From: Amphiura filiformis
Taxonomy: Eukaryota; Echinodermata; Ophiuroidea; Amphilepidida; Amphiuridae
Assembly (NCBI RefSeq): GCF_039555335.1
Contig: NC_092635.1
Location: 51,232,052-51,296,051 of the forward strand
Reading direction: 5' to 3'
DNA: 64,000 nt
Shown: piece by piece, positions 45,850 to 55,322 of the stretch
How the letters are laid out: each line of letters starts with the position of its first letter
How positions within the stretch are numbered: the stretch's first letter is position 1
Translations under genes and position numbers: made by a program
Notes under the pieces: model-generated
What the model was told of the DNA's origin: nothing
Seen by the model: the letters and a program-made list of their open reading frames with translations, nothing else
Databases searched by the model: none

Positions 45850-46078
45850 GCTATTTTGAAGCTAAACTGATGAAATATGGTGCAAAAGCGGAATAAATGC
45901 GCGCGAAGCACGCAAAAATTTGCACTTTTGGGGCTAAAATAGGCATATATGAGGTCAATTTGGTCAGAAACCTTTTTTCAGGCGTCAACATTGGGGGATG
46001 ATTGTATGGAGCATCCCCCTGGTAAAATATTGGGGGGGGGGATAAATCCCCCATCCCCCGGGATCTACGCCTATGGCC
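45850..46078. mobile_element. CAGTGGCGTAGAT-family fragment
   Basis: Aligns with the right two thirds of the 46428 and 29697 elements and ends GGGATCTACGCCTATG. The left end is missing. Confidence 0.65.
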
Positions 46079-46180
46079 ATTGCAAAAGGTCTTTGCAAAA
46101 TCGAGTAACTAGTGTAGTAGTGTATCACATTTTTAGTATAATGAAATGATTTCCCCAATCTTGAGGAATAACACCTGTAT

Positions 46181-46388
46181 CAGGCCCGTAGCCAGGATTT
46201 TTTTGTGGGGGGGGGTGCTGATTTTGAAAAAGTGGACTTTTTTCCAAGGGGGGCAATTCTGTGAAAAGTAGACTTTCTTCCCCAAATTTAGACCTTTTTT
46301 AAACCAAAAAAGCTTAAAACATTCTGAAATTTTTGGGACTTTTTGAATACTTTTGCAAATTTGGGCTAAATATCTGGCTACAGGCCTG
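46181..46388. mobile_element. hAT-like MITE, CAGGCCCGTAGCCAGG
   Basis: Ends CAGGCCCGTAGCCAGGAT and ATCTGGCTACAGGCCTG. Flanks ACCTGTAT and ACATGTAT differ at one of eight bases. Confidence 0.75.
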
Positions 46389-46427
46389 ACATGTATCCAG
46401 AATTAGATTGAACAACATAACATTTAT

Positions 46428-47041
46428 CAGTGGCGTAGATTGCGGGGATGAGGTTGGGGAAAATGTCTTGTATAGTGAATGATGTATAGAAAAATTATGT
46501 ATATTATAGGAGCAAGGAATCCAGTTAGGGACCATTCACAAACACTTGTAAGGGGGGCCTGATGCAAAAAGGGGGGTCCTGAAAAATTTTGACCCTCCTA
46601 AAGGGGGGCCCTGAAAAAAATGGCCTCAAATTTTTCTGGGAAAATTGAGTTTATGCTTTTCTATGGGGTTGACCTAGCACTGGTTTCTGTGCTGTACTCT
46701 GATACCTGTATGATGATTTTCCAACTGTAGGATAGTAGCTGATAGTTGCCCCAATAATATACATAACTTTTGTTACCAGTGTGTAGTTATTTTTTGAGAA
46801 AATGCAAAATTAGTCACAAAATTTATCAGGGGGTGTAGTATCACCTTAAGCTAAGCTAAACTGAAATATGGTGCATAAGTGGAAGAAATTTGTGCGGAGC
46901 GCGCAAAAATGGGCACTTTTTAGGCTAAAATGGCCAAGTATGAGATTAATTTGGTCAACATGTGATGATTGTATGGACCACCCCCTATCAAAATATTGGG
47001 GGTGTTTATCCCCCCCCCATCCCCCTGGATCTACGCCTATG
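46428..47041. mobile_element. CAGTGGCGTAGAT-family transposon, 614 bp
   Basis: Exact 8-bp flank repeat ACATTTAT at 46420-46427 and 47042-47049. Ends CAGTGGCGTAGAT and ATCTACGCCTATG. Its left half contains a GGACCATTCACAAACACTTG segment absent from the 29697 copy, probably a nested insertion. Confidence 0.85.
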
Positions 47042-47120
47042 ACATTTATAACACTATTTCACTGTTATTTAAAGGATCCGACTTATTTATTAGCATTTTT
47101 TAAAAGCAGCAATGACATTG

Positions 47121-47810
47121 TAAGGCTGTGTTCACATTACACAATGTGGGTTCGTACCTAGGTAGTAATGTGGTGTCGATCCATGCCGAATCCACATTGA
47201 TTTCGCGTTCACACTACATGGAAAGTGGGTTATGACGTAAGTGGAGCGAATCCACATACTCGGATGAGTGACACAGAAGTAAAGCACCATTACCACGGAG
47301 CATAGATACCAAATTTCGTTAACCCATCACCCCAGAGAAGCGAGTAGTGGTGACATTGTGGTGTCTATCGACTAATGCTGAATACAGAACCATAGGCTAT
47401 TTATTTGGGATTGCCACGTAACATGGCCTGTCTGATCGTAAAAAAGTAATTTAGGCCTATGTAAGCTTCTGTTGAGCATGCTGTCACTGAAATATTTTTA
47501 GCATGTAAATATCATTAAGTCAAATCCTAGTGAATACAGTTTGTTTTGTTCCATTGACATGCACAATCTCGGCCCGTACGACCACTTCCGGTATAATCTG
47601 GATCGACTCCACATTATCGCGTTCACATTACAAAATTTATCCCACCTCGTAGGGTCGAAACTACCTCAACCAGGTAGTTTCGATCCACATGTAGGGTCGA
47701 ATCCACTTACTTTGTGTTCACACAACACGGGGAAGTGGTTTCGATGTACATTGTAGGGTCGACTCCACGTCCCTACATCAAAAGTGCCTGATGTGATCAC
47801 GCCCTAAGTC
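47121..47810. mobile_element. GTGTTCACATTAC inverted-repeat element
   Basis: TAAGGCTGTGTTCACATTAC at the left and GATGTGATCACGCCCTAA at the right are worn inverted ends. GGGTCGAAACTAC and GTAGTTTCGATCC are internal inverted motifs. Confidence 0.55.
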
Positions 47811-47939
47811 AGTCGAGTGTCATTTCATTTAATGTTTAGGCAACAGAACCATTGTCCCATGCATGACACCGAAAAACACTAAAAATCAGGATTTTGGAAC
47901 AAATTGTCAGTTTCTGATTCTAAAATATTTTGAATGTTA

Positions 47940-48165
47940 CATTACAAATCAAGACACAAAATCATTTCAACTTATGTACATTATAACAGAGAATGTGTAA
48001 AACTACAAATATATTAAACAATAAATGGCCACAATAGGTGCTACAAAGTTATAAAGTGCAACATTTTTGGACATGGCCCAAATAGGCGCTACAAAGTTAC
48101 AATAACAATAAAATAGCATGACAATGAAATAAAGGAGGATGCAACATTTTTGGATGTAAACTGAG
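47940..48165. repeat. GGCGCTACAAAGTT repeat, copy B
   Basis: Middle copy; it is cut off by the foldback at 48168-49430 and probably resumes at 49431. Confidence 0.6.
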
Positions 48166-48167
48166 CT

Positions 48168-49430
48168 CAAAAAGAAACTTATAATTTTTCACAAGGTCAT
48201 ATCTTGAAATCCTGTCCATCAAATTGAACCAAATTACACACAGATTTACTTCAATACTCTACTCTTAACACATGCCAGTAACCAAGCAGTTATCCAACTG
48301 ACACAACAGCAAAATGCACTGACATGGGACAGCTTCCTGGACCACATTCACAGCCCAGCCGTGTTTCATGAAAAAAGTGTATGAAAAGCAGAAAAACAGC
48401 ACCGTTTTATCATCTGTGCAAGGATCTGGTGTACATTCTCACAGATTTTTTGTCCTGGGTGCCAAATGTTGGGTTGTGAAAGTGAAGGAAGTCCAGGAAG
48501 CTGTCCCATGACCAGGGACAGGCGATTTTCGCGGCGCGAAATCGCGCGACGCGCCGCGAAATTTTCCTTGCTCCGCGCAATTTCATCTTCTCCGCGAAAT
48601 TCATGTTTTTCCGTGCAATTCACTATGAAATGTGAACAAAAATGGTGTTTTGTTTTGTTTGTCTGTATTGAAATATCAGCCTTGTTTGAAGAGTACGCGT
48701 CATGTAACGATAGATTAACAAAAACATGAATGTAACCATTTACTAATTGTCTCGTACCAGTGTTGCTTACTTTCGCGTATGGGGGTACTTCTCTAATTCT
48801 GTGGGATGTACGTATATTAGTAGGGGTGAAAATAATGATTCTGTGACCAAATCGCGGGAAATATGATTTGAAAGTGTTTTTTTTTTTTTTTTTTTTTTTT
48901 ACTTTGAAGCATGTAAAACATATGAAATGGTCAAATGGTGTGAAAAACTCCAGATAGAGGGCGCTTTTCAAAATGGCCAAAATGCCTAAATTGGTCAAAA
49001 ATTGCCACAAATTTTGTGATTTAGATATCATAATGTTAAACATACCTAATACTCTGCATGACACGGTATATAATTTCATATTTTGATATGTTTTTTTTTC
49101 TTCCTGTGTTTTATATGTATGTTTTATGTATAAAAGTTCCGCGCAATCTCCGCGCAATTTGCTATTTTTTTCCCGCGCATTTCCGCGCAATTTGCTATTT
49201 TTTTCCGCGCAATTTGTTATTTTTTTCCGCGCAAATCGCCTGTCCATGACAGTGCATTTTGCTGTTGTGTCAGTTGGACAACTGCTTGATTACTGATATG
49301 TGTTTTGAGTAGAGTATTAAGGTTATCCTGTGTGTAATTTTGGTTCATTTTGATTGACAGTATTTTAAGATATGACCTTGTGATTCACAAGTTGTAAAAA
49401 ATTATAAGTTTCTTTTTGAGCTCAGTTTAG
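48168..49430. mobile_element. Inverted-repeat element with nested insertion
   Basis: Outer arms 48168-48340 and 49245-49430 pair: CTGAGCTCAAAAAGAAACTT with its mirror, and CAACTGACACAACAGCAAAA with its mirror. A second element sits inside at 48513-49243. The 293-codon minus ORF across it spans repeats and is not a gene. Confidence 0.75.
48513..49243. mobile_element. CAGGGACAGGCGATTT element nested in the foldback
   Basis: Left end CAGGGACAGGCGATTT, right end AAATCGCCTGTC. Flank CCCATGAC at 48505-48512 and CCATGAC at 49244-49250. The interior has CCGCGCAATTT repeats and a 22-base T run near 48880. Confidence 0.7.
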
Positions 49431-49949
49431 ATAATGTGCATTAAAATATACCCTGTTTACACACAGTTCAATCAAATTATTACCTTTTGAGTTGAACAGC
49501 TGATCAAACTTGGTTGTGGACAGATTATTCATTAAAAATATTTTTAATAAATTATATCCTTTTCTTTCATATTTAAAATGAGTATGTAACATAATGAAAC
49601 TCATTTCCAATATCATTTCAATCACACTTATTCCAGATGCCGGAGTATAAGGAAATATTGAAATAACTGCTGGCCTCAACAGGTAATTTAAATTACTATC
49701 ACATTACATTCCTACATCTTGCAAACAATCTTTGGCTTCCAGTTCATAGTGAACATTAACTTTGTAAAAAGAAAAACAAATCTATTTTTATGGAAATGTT
49801 ACAACATTGCTTTAAAATTTCTTTTTTTTTTATTTACAATTAAGAAATATAAGGATCAGACTTATTAGTATTTTTAGAAAATAAATATTGTAATTCACAT
49901 GAGTGTAATTTCATTTGCACTTTGCTTCGGAACACTTACACTGTGTACT

Positions 49950-50003
49950 CAAGTCCCATGACCCCCCCCCACACACACACACACCCCAACACACAGACAC
50001 ACA
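49950..50003. repeat. Cytosine run and CA microsatellite
   Basis: Nine C followed by (CA)n with interruptions. Confidence 0.7.
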
Positions 50004-50006
50004 ATT

Positions 50007-50574
50007 GAATACCTGGTGGAAGAAGGGCCCAACTCCAATGTTTTACAAAAATGAGTTAGACCTAGCATTTTATTGCCTGTAGACTGTTCTTCCTTGTGTA
50101 TGAAAGATGAGCCAAAATTCACTCTCTAAATAGTCTTCCACATACACTTAATCATGGTTTTCATGTTAGAAAGGCCCAAGAGTTGGGCCCTTCTTCCACA
50201 AATATTGGGTTAAAGAGAAATTTTGTTCATCCACGAAATCTGCTTTTCACTACAATAAACTTTCTTGCTAACATATTTCATGCTTCTACTTGTGCAATTT
50301 AATGGATAATTATCAAATTTCTGTAGCTATTTATAACACATCTGCTTACAGAATTGACACTTACAATATATTAGTGGAAGAAGGCCCAACTCCAGCTCGT
50401 ATTAAGACCTGTACCATTGCCATGGAAACATCATATATAATTTTAAATGTATGTAATATTGTATATTCATGTATTAAAGGTCCCCTGAAGATGAAAACAT
50501 TATGTCTTTAAAACTTTTCCAATATCTCAAAAACAGTTTTGATGGAGTTGGGGCCTTCTTCCACTCAGGTATTC
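50007..50574. mobile_element. Element built of GGAAGAAGGGCCCAACTCC motifs
   Basis: GAATACCTGGTGGAAGAAGG at the left is mirrored by CCTTCTTCCACTCAGGTATTC at the right end. Two internal copies at 50173 (inverted) and 50372 (direct) alternate, so the element contains four copies of one phrase. Confidence 0.65.
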
Positions 50575-50659
50575 CATTTTATCAGCACCATGACAATGAA
50601 CCATAGAAAATAAACAATGAAAATCAGAATTGTCAGTTCCTGATCCTCTAAATATTTTC

Positions 50660-50960
50660 AGTAGTGTGCTTACAAAACAAGATACACAACCATTTCATAC
50701 ATTCATGTAATAATAGAAGAGAATGTGATGGCCAAAATATGTGTTACGAAGTTATAATAATGATACAATAGAATAACAAACTGAAAGAAGATGCAACATT
50801 TTGCGATGTGAATAACTAGTACATTAAAAGGCCCTGTGCAGTTTAATAAAAGGATCATTACCTTTCGAATTGAACAGCTTATCAACTTTGGTTGTGAATG
50901 GATATTCATTAAAATATTTTTCTTTCATATTAATGATTACATAACACAATGAAACTCATC
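50660..50960. repeat. GGCGCTACAAAGTT repeat, copy C
   Basis: Uninterrupted across the point where copies A and B carry insertions (GATCATTACCTTTCGAATTG). Confidence 0.6.
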
Positions 50961-51150
50961 TCCAATATCACTAAAATCACACTATGCATGAATATGTTTG
51001 AGTGCAAGAAAATAAAATAACTACCAGCCTCAACAGGTTATTTACTAACATTCCTAAAGTACATCTTGCAAATAATATTTTGCTTCAAGTGCATATTGAG
51101 CATTACTTTATAAATAACTGATACAATTTTAGAACCACAGACATTTTTAA

Positions 51151-51530
51151 CCGTCAAGTTAGCTCAATCGATAAGGCGTTCGACTGTGGTCCGAGAGGTT
51201 GCGGGTTCGAACCCTGGCGGTGCATAGTGCCCTCACATGGAAAAATTGAGTTAGCTTGACATTCCCCTGGACAAGGAACTCACTGCTAATTTGTCTCGTT
51301 GTAACCCGTACGAAACTCGGGGAGCTGATCCGGATTGCGATGGTCATTTGTGGAATGCCTAGGGTGTGCGCTCTTGAAGCAGCAAAGTCCCTGATTTGTT
51401 GTTTAATGGTTTGTGGAATGATGTGGGGCCGTAGTGGTCAGCGACAACCTGTAAAGTGTGCTGAGGCTTGTGGATCAACGTCTAGGCGTTGTGCCTGTGC
51501 GTAGCGCACTATAAATCACTGCGCTTTTTT
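51151..51530 (+). mobile_element. tRNA-derived SINE
   Basis: The head resembles a tRNA gene: A-box TTAGCTCAATCGATAAGGCG and B-box GGTTCGAACCC. A 300-base body follows and the tail is GTAGCGCACTATAAATCACT then a T run. Acceptor and anticodon stems pair poorly, so it is not a tRNA. Fragments occur at 51663-51752 and 16874-16955. Confidence 0.85.
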
Positions 51531-51662
51531 AAAAACCCAAACTGGATTATTATACAATGTCTACTTGTATGTAGAACCATCAAGAGAAACCAGTTCTTGA
51601 ACATTCATAGAAGTTCCTTCTGGCCTTTCCAGAACCCTTTGGGCTTCTTCATAGAACCATTT

Positions 51663-51752
51663 AAAAAAAAACCGCAGTGATTTATAGTGCGCTACGCACA
51701 GGCACAACGCCTAGACGTTGATCCACAAGCCTCAGCACGCTTTACAGGTTGC
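51663..51752 (-). mobile_element. SINE 3' fragment, antisense
   Basis: Reverse complement of about 51430-51520 of the neighbouring SINE (CAGTGATTTATAGTGCGCTA). Together the two make an inverted pair with a 132-base spacer. Confidence 0.8.
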
Positions 51753-53404
51753 TTCTACATACAAGACAGCTAAGTAACATATCCCAGTAACATATTTTAG
51801 GTTTTACTTAGCACAAGTTTTTCTATTCTCAGGCAATCTGAGCCTGGCTTTGCAAGTGGTTAACTACCATGTGATTTGTTTTTAATCAACACATAAATCT
51901 CATGCCAGTAGTTCAGTACTTGAATATAAAAATACATATGAGATGAAAATACCTTGTCTCAGATCCAAACAACCAACCAACACACACATACAAGAAATCC
52001 ACACCCCACCCCGTGCCTCTCTCTCTGCTCTCTGAAAAACATCCACACACTGACACACCTCCTGTTCATATTAGGCAAAAACAATTGTTTGCTTGCACTT
52101 CACCGACCGACCCAAAATTGGCCAAAATCAGGGTCGGCCCTTCAAAAAAAAATATTATTTTTAGTTTTCAGTTTATAATTTTAATGGTTTTTATTACTTT
52201 TTGTGTGTGTCTAAATTTCATTTCAGAGCTAAATTTGGCCAACAAATCATTACTGTAAACTCATTATAACATTTATAACTATAACTATCCATTCATGCAT
52301 CAATGTTTCCAATAAACTTGGTTTCTTATGCTTCTAAGTATACACATGCAGTCGTTCTAATAGAATCAATTTCATATTGAAAGTCTGTCTATTGATGTAT
52401 CTTTCCACATAACCAATGTTCATTGCCTACAGGTGAGTCATTAAAAAAAATATTTTTCTGACCGACTGACCTGCCCCAAAAATCCCACTGGAGGACAAGC
52501 AAGCATTTTTTTCTTGGCCCTAATGCAATGAGTTGCAGAAACAGGAAAATAGGCATTATAGGTGATAAGACAGAGACTGTTATTTTGTATCAATATCACA
52601 TGTTAGGTGGTTTGAAGCACATGGGCCGTACTAGATCATGAAACTTGCAGCAATCATAAACTTACACAGACAAACCAGGACTCATACTTGTATAAGAAAC
52701 TTCTGTATTAACAATGGATACGGTACCTAGGTCCACTGTTCATACATGGTGTTTCTAAATCTAAACCTGTATAAAAATAAAGGTTAGTAACAAAAATCAG
52801 TAGTAATTAAAAATGTAAGTACAGGGGCATCTATTCTTAGGTTATTTGCCTCCAAAGAGGAGGGAATAATTTTTCCCCTTTGGAGGCGAATTTTGTGTTT
52901 TGAATAAGGAAAAAAGATAGGAAAAGACAGAAAATAATAAATCACAGCCCTGAAAATAATAAAGAGCCTAGGTGTTTGACATTCTGAATCTGTCTCCCCT
53001 TCAAACCATTAGTCCTTAGATGCAATGGTTCAGTGTCCAGACTGAACAAGCTAGGGAAGAATTTGATATTTGTAGGCAAGACAGAATAGAATAATTAACT
53101 CACAAGTTTCTGGGTCTGAGTTACAAATTTATACTCACCTATTTTCAGTCAGGATCCATGGAAGTGGAGATAACAAGAAAAATAAGGAAAAGTATATGTA
53201 GATAGCAACAAGTATAAAAATTTCCCTTTTGGGTCCATTTTTGTGGGATTCCAGTTGGGGAGGAATCTGGGGAAGGATGTGACACACCGCGGTAGGGTGA
53301 GGGAATAATTAAGATTTTCTGGAAGAATAGACATCCCTGTGCAAGTACTAATTAAACACAACCACTCTTGTAAAGTTAATTCAGGTGGTAAGTCCCTGAT
53401 ACTC
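51753..53404. other. Spacer without recognised gene
   Basis: GTTTGCTTGCACTTCACCGA near 52087 and the CAAGCAAGCA near 52495 may be ends of an old inverted-repeat element. Nothing coding recognised. Confidence 0.35.
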
Positions 53405-53558
53405 CACTGTAACTTTCACAGTTTTGTTGTAGCCTTGTATCATTGTATTTTCATGTTCATAATATGTACTACACAATAGTGCCTACAGTAAATTTATGTT
53501 GCTTACAAAAGTATCAAACATTGTCTGATCTTAATCTAAAGATCTTTGTGATCGATCT

Positions 53559-55322
53559 TTAAGGAAAATGCCATTCCAGCATTCTGTCCATTCCCCGCGT
53601 CATGTTCACGGGACGTGCATTACGTCTATAACGAAAAGGAACGACCTTGTTGGAGTTGCCACGTCGAAAGTCACGCAGCTGTAGCCCTTCACTTTGCTTC
53701 ACCTTCTGGAATGACGGCGGTTTGGTTAACTGTGAACCTTTGTTAACTGCCATACATTCTGCTCTTAAATAGCTAACAAACCAATTCATGTTGTTAAAGT
53801 ATTCTTGGCAAAAAAACATGCCTGTATCTATAACTTTGTCGCATTCCTCAGTCATTGTCGATGGGTGTCTAGATAGCATATCTTCGTAATAATCACTGTT
53901 GATATCATAAGCTGCCAAAATTGCACACGAAGAAATTTCACATACACGTTGCGGGGCTTGTAAGGTTGTTTGAGCTGCTGTAATTTCACCGTAAACCATC
54001 GAGTCGGGAACACTGAGATACCAACCATAGTATTGAGTTATGATTGTGGAAGACTTGTTCGCACGATTGAGAAGTGGTTTCATCGCTTTCAACAAAGCTT
54101 GCGTTCCTGAAAAGTCAGCAATGTTTGACGTGAATATGCGATCAAATCGGTACGATTCTACGTCAAGACGTGCTGATAAGTCGAGACAGTTGCATACAAT
54201 GATGGATACACGTTGAGCCCCAGCCTTTATGCTTGCGATAGTCTGTTTGATCTGATCTGATATGAAGGAATGAAACATCGTAACCATTGACTTGTTGTAA
54301 TGGTGCTTCTTCACTTTCAGGTAATCCCATTCACTAAATGGCATCAGCTGATATTCGATGCAATAAACAAATCTACCAGACATAAGAATAAGCAAGAATT
54401 CTAGGTCTGTTGCTTGGGACTGTGAGTGTGCGAACATGTAACCTGTCAATGTGGGATTGTCGTATTGAAGATTGCGAGATTTTGCATTTGCACAAGGAAC
54501 GAAATTTCCGTGTTTATCGTACTCATCAAACGATGGTAACAACTCATTCGGCAACTCCTTACGGTACATTCTCATTTCGTTTTTCATTTCTTCATATTGG
54601 TACAACAATCTCTTGCGCTGTTCTTGGAGATTAATGTAGTTTGGATGCCCCTTCCTGCATTCTAACTCCAGCCAAGCTGCCCATACCTGTCGCATGTCAG
54701 TCATATCTGTTTCGGAAAGGTTTAAGGCTCCTCCAGTCAACTTATCAAGACTATCCGCTGAAGAACCTAACAGCGCTCGTAGGCAATCTATCAGAAACTT
54801 GTAATCTTCTTCAGGCAAATGAAGGGAGTACCAGATGGTGGTGATTCTTTCTGCAATGTTGGGGTCATCAGAATACATTATCATCATGTACAGTTGTAGT
54901 ACATTTCTAGCTTGCACAAATATATCGCAATCGTTGAGAACAGTGTGCAAGGTGCCTTTGAACTCGTTCGGTAAAGATGCAACTGTGTGAATCCAGTTTC
55001 TCAGATTACCGCAACCTGCAGACAGAATGCAATAACTACTTTCAAGTGGATCTTGTTCTGATGTCTTCGCTGATCCTACATCTTCTTTGGATAATTCATT
55101 GCCAGGTAAATTTAACATGTCAATAGCTAGTGTATTGCCGACATAATGTGGAGATTTCATTCTCATTCCGGAGCCGGAGCTGAGGTTCTGAAACTTAACC
55201 TTGAGGAGTTCACCCACTTCTCTGATTTTTTGTGTGCGCTTTTGACAACTTGGCTTGTGATCTTTCCAGTGTTGCCTTTGACAGGTTTCTCCGCAGTACC
55301 AGGCATCGCAACACGCCGAACA
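53559..55322 (-). CDS. G5 coding exon 2
   Basis: 587 codons plus stop. The acceptor is TGTCATTACCAG. The first in-frame ATG is well inside the exon, so an ORF call alone would miss the first 35 or more residues, including half of MYND finger 2. Confidence 0.9.
   Translation of the reverse strand, partial: CSACCDAWYCGETCQRQHWKDHKPSCQKRTQKIREVGELLKVKFQNLSSGSGMRMKSPHYVGNTLAIDMLNLPGNELSKEDVGSAKTSEQDPLESSYCILSAGCGNLRNWIHTVASLPNEFKGTLHTVLNDCDIFVQARNVLQLYMMIMYSDDPNIAERITTIWYSLHLPEEDYKFLIDCLRALLGSSADSLDKLTGGALNLSETDMTDMRQVWAAWLELECRKGHPNYINLQEQRKRLLYQYEEMKNEMRMYRKELPNELLPSFDEYDKHGNFVPCANAKSRNLQYDNPTLTGYMFAHSQSQATDLEFLLILMSGRFVYCIEYQLMPFSEWDYLKVKKHHYNKSMVTMFHSFISDQIKQTIASIKAGAQRVSIIVCNCLDLSARLDVESYRFDRIFTSNIADFSGTQALLKAMKPLLNRANKSSTIITQYYGWYLSVPDSMVYGEITAAQTTLQAPQRVCEISSCAILAAYDINSDYYEDMLSRHPSTMTEECDKVIDTGMFFCQEYFNNMNWFVSYLRAECMAVNKGSQLTKPPSFQKVKQSEGLQLRDFRRGNSNKVVPFRYRRNARPVNMTRGMDRMLEWHFP

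Noticed and set aside
48366-49247. 293-codon minus-strand ORF
   Set aside because: It spans two nested transposons, including poly-lysine from a T run and repeated NCAEKNSKLRG units. No domain; the frame follows repeat structure.
51151-51226. tRNA gene (anticodon region CTGTGGT, B-box GGTTCGAACCC)
   Set aside because: The acceptor and anticodon stems do not pair properly and a conserved 300-base body follows that recurs elsewhere. It is the head of a SINE.
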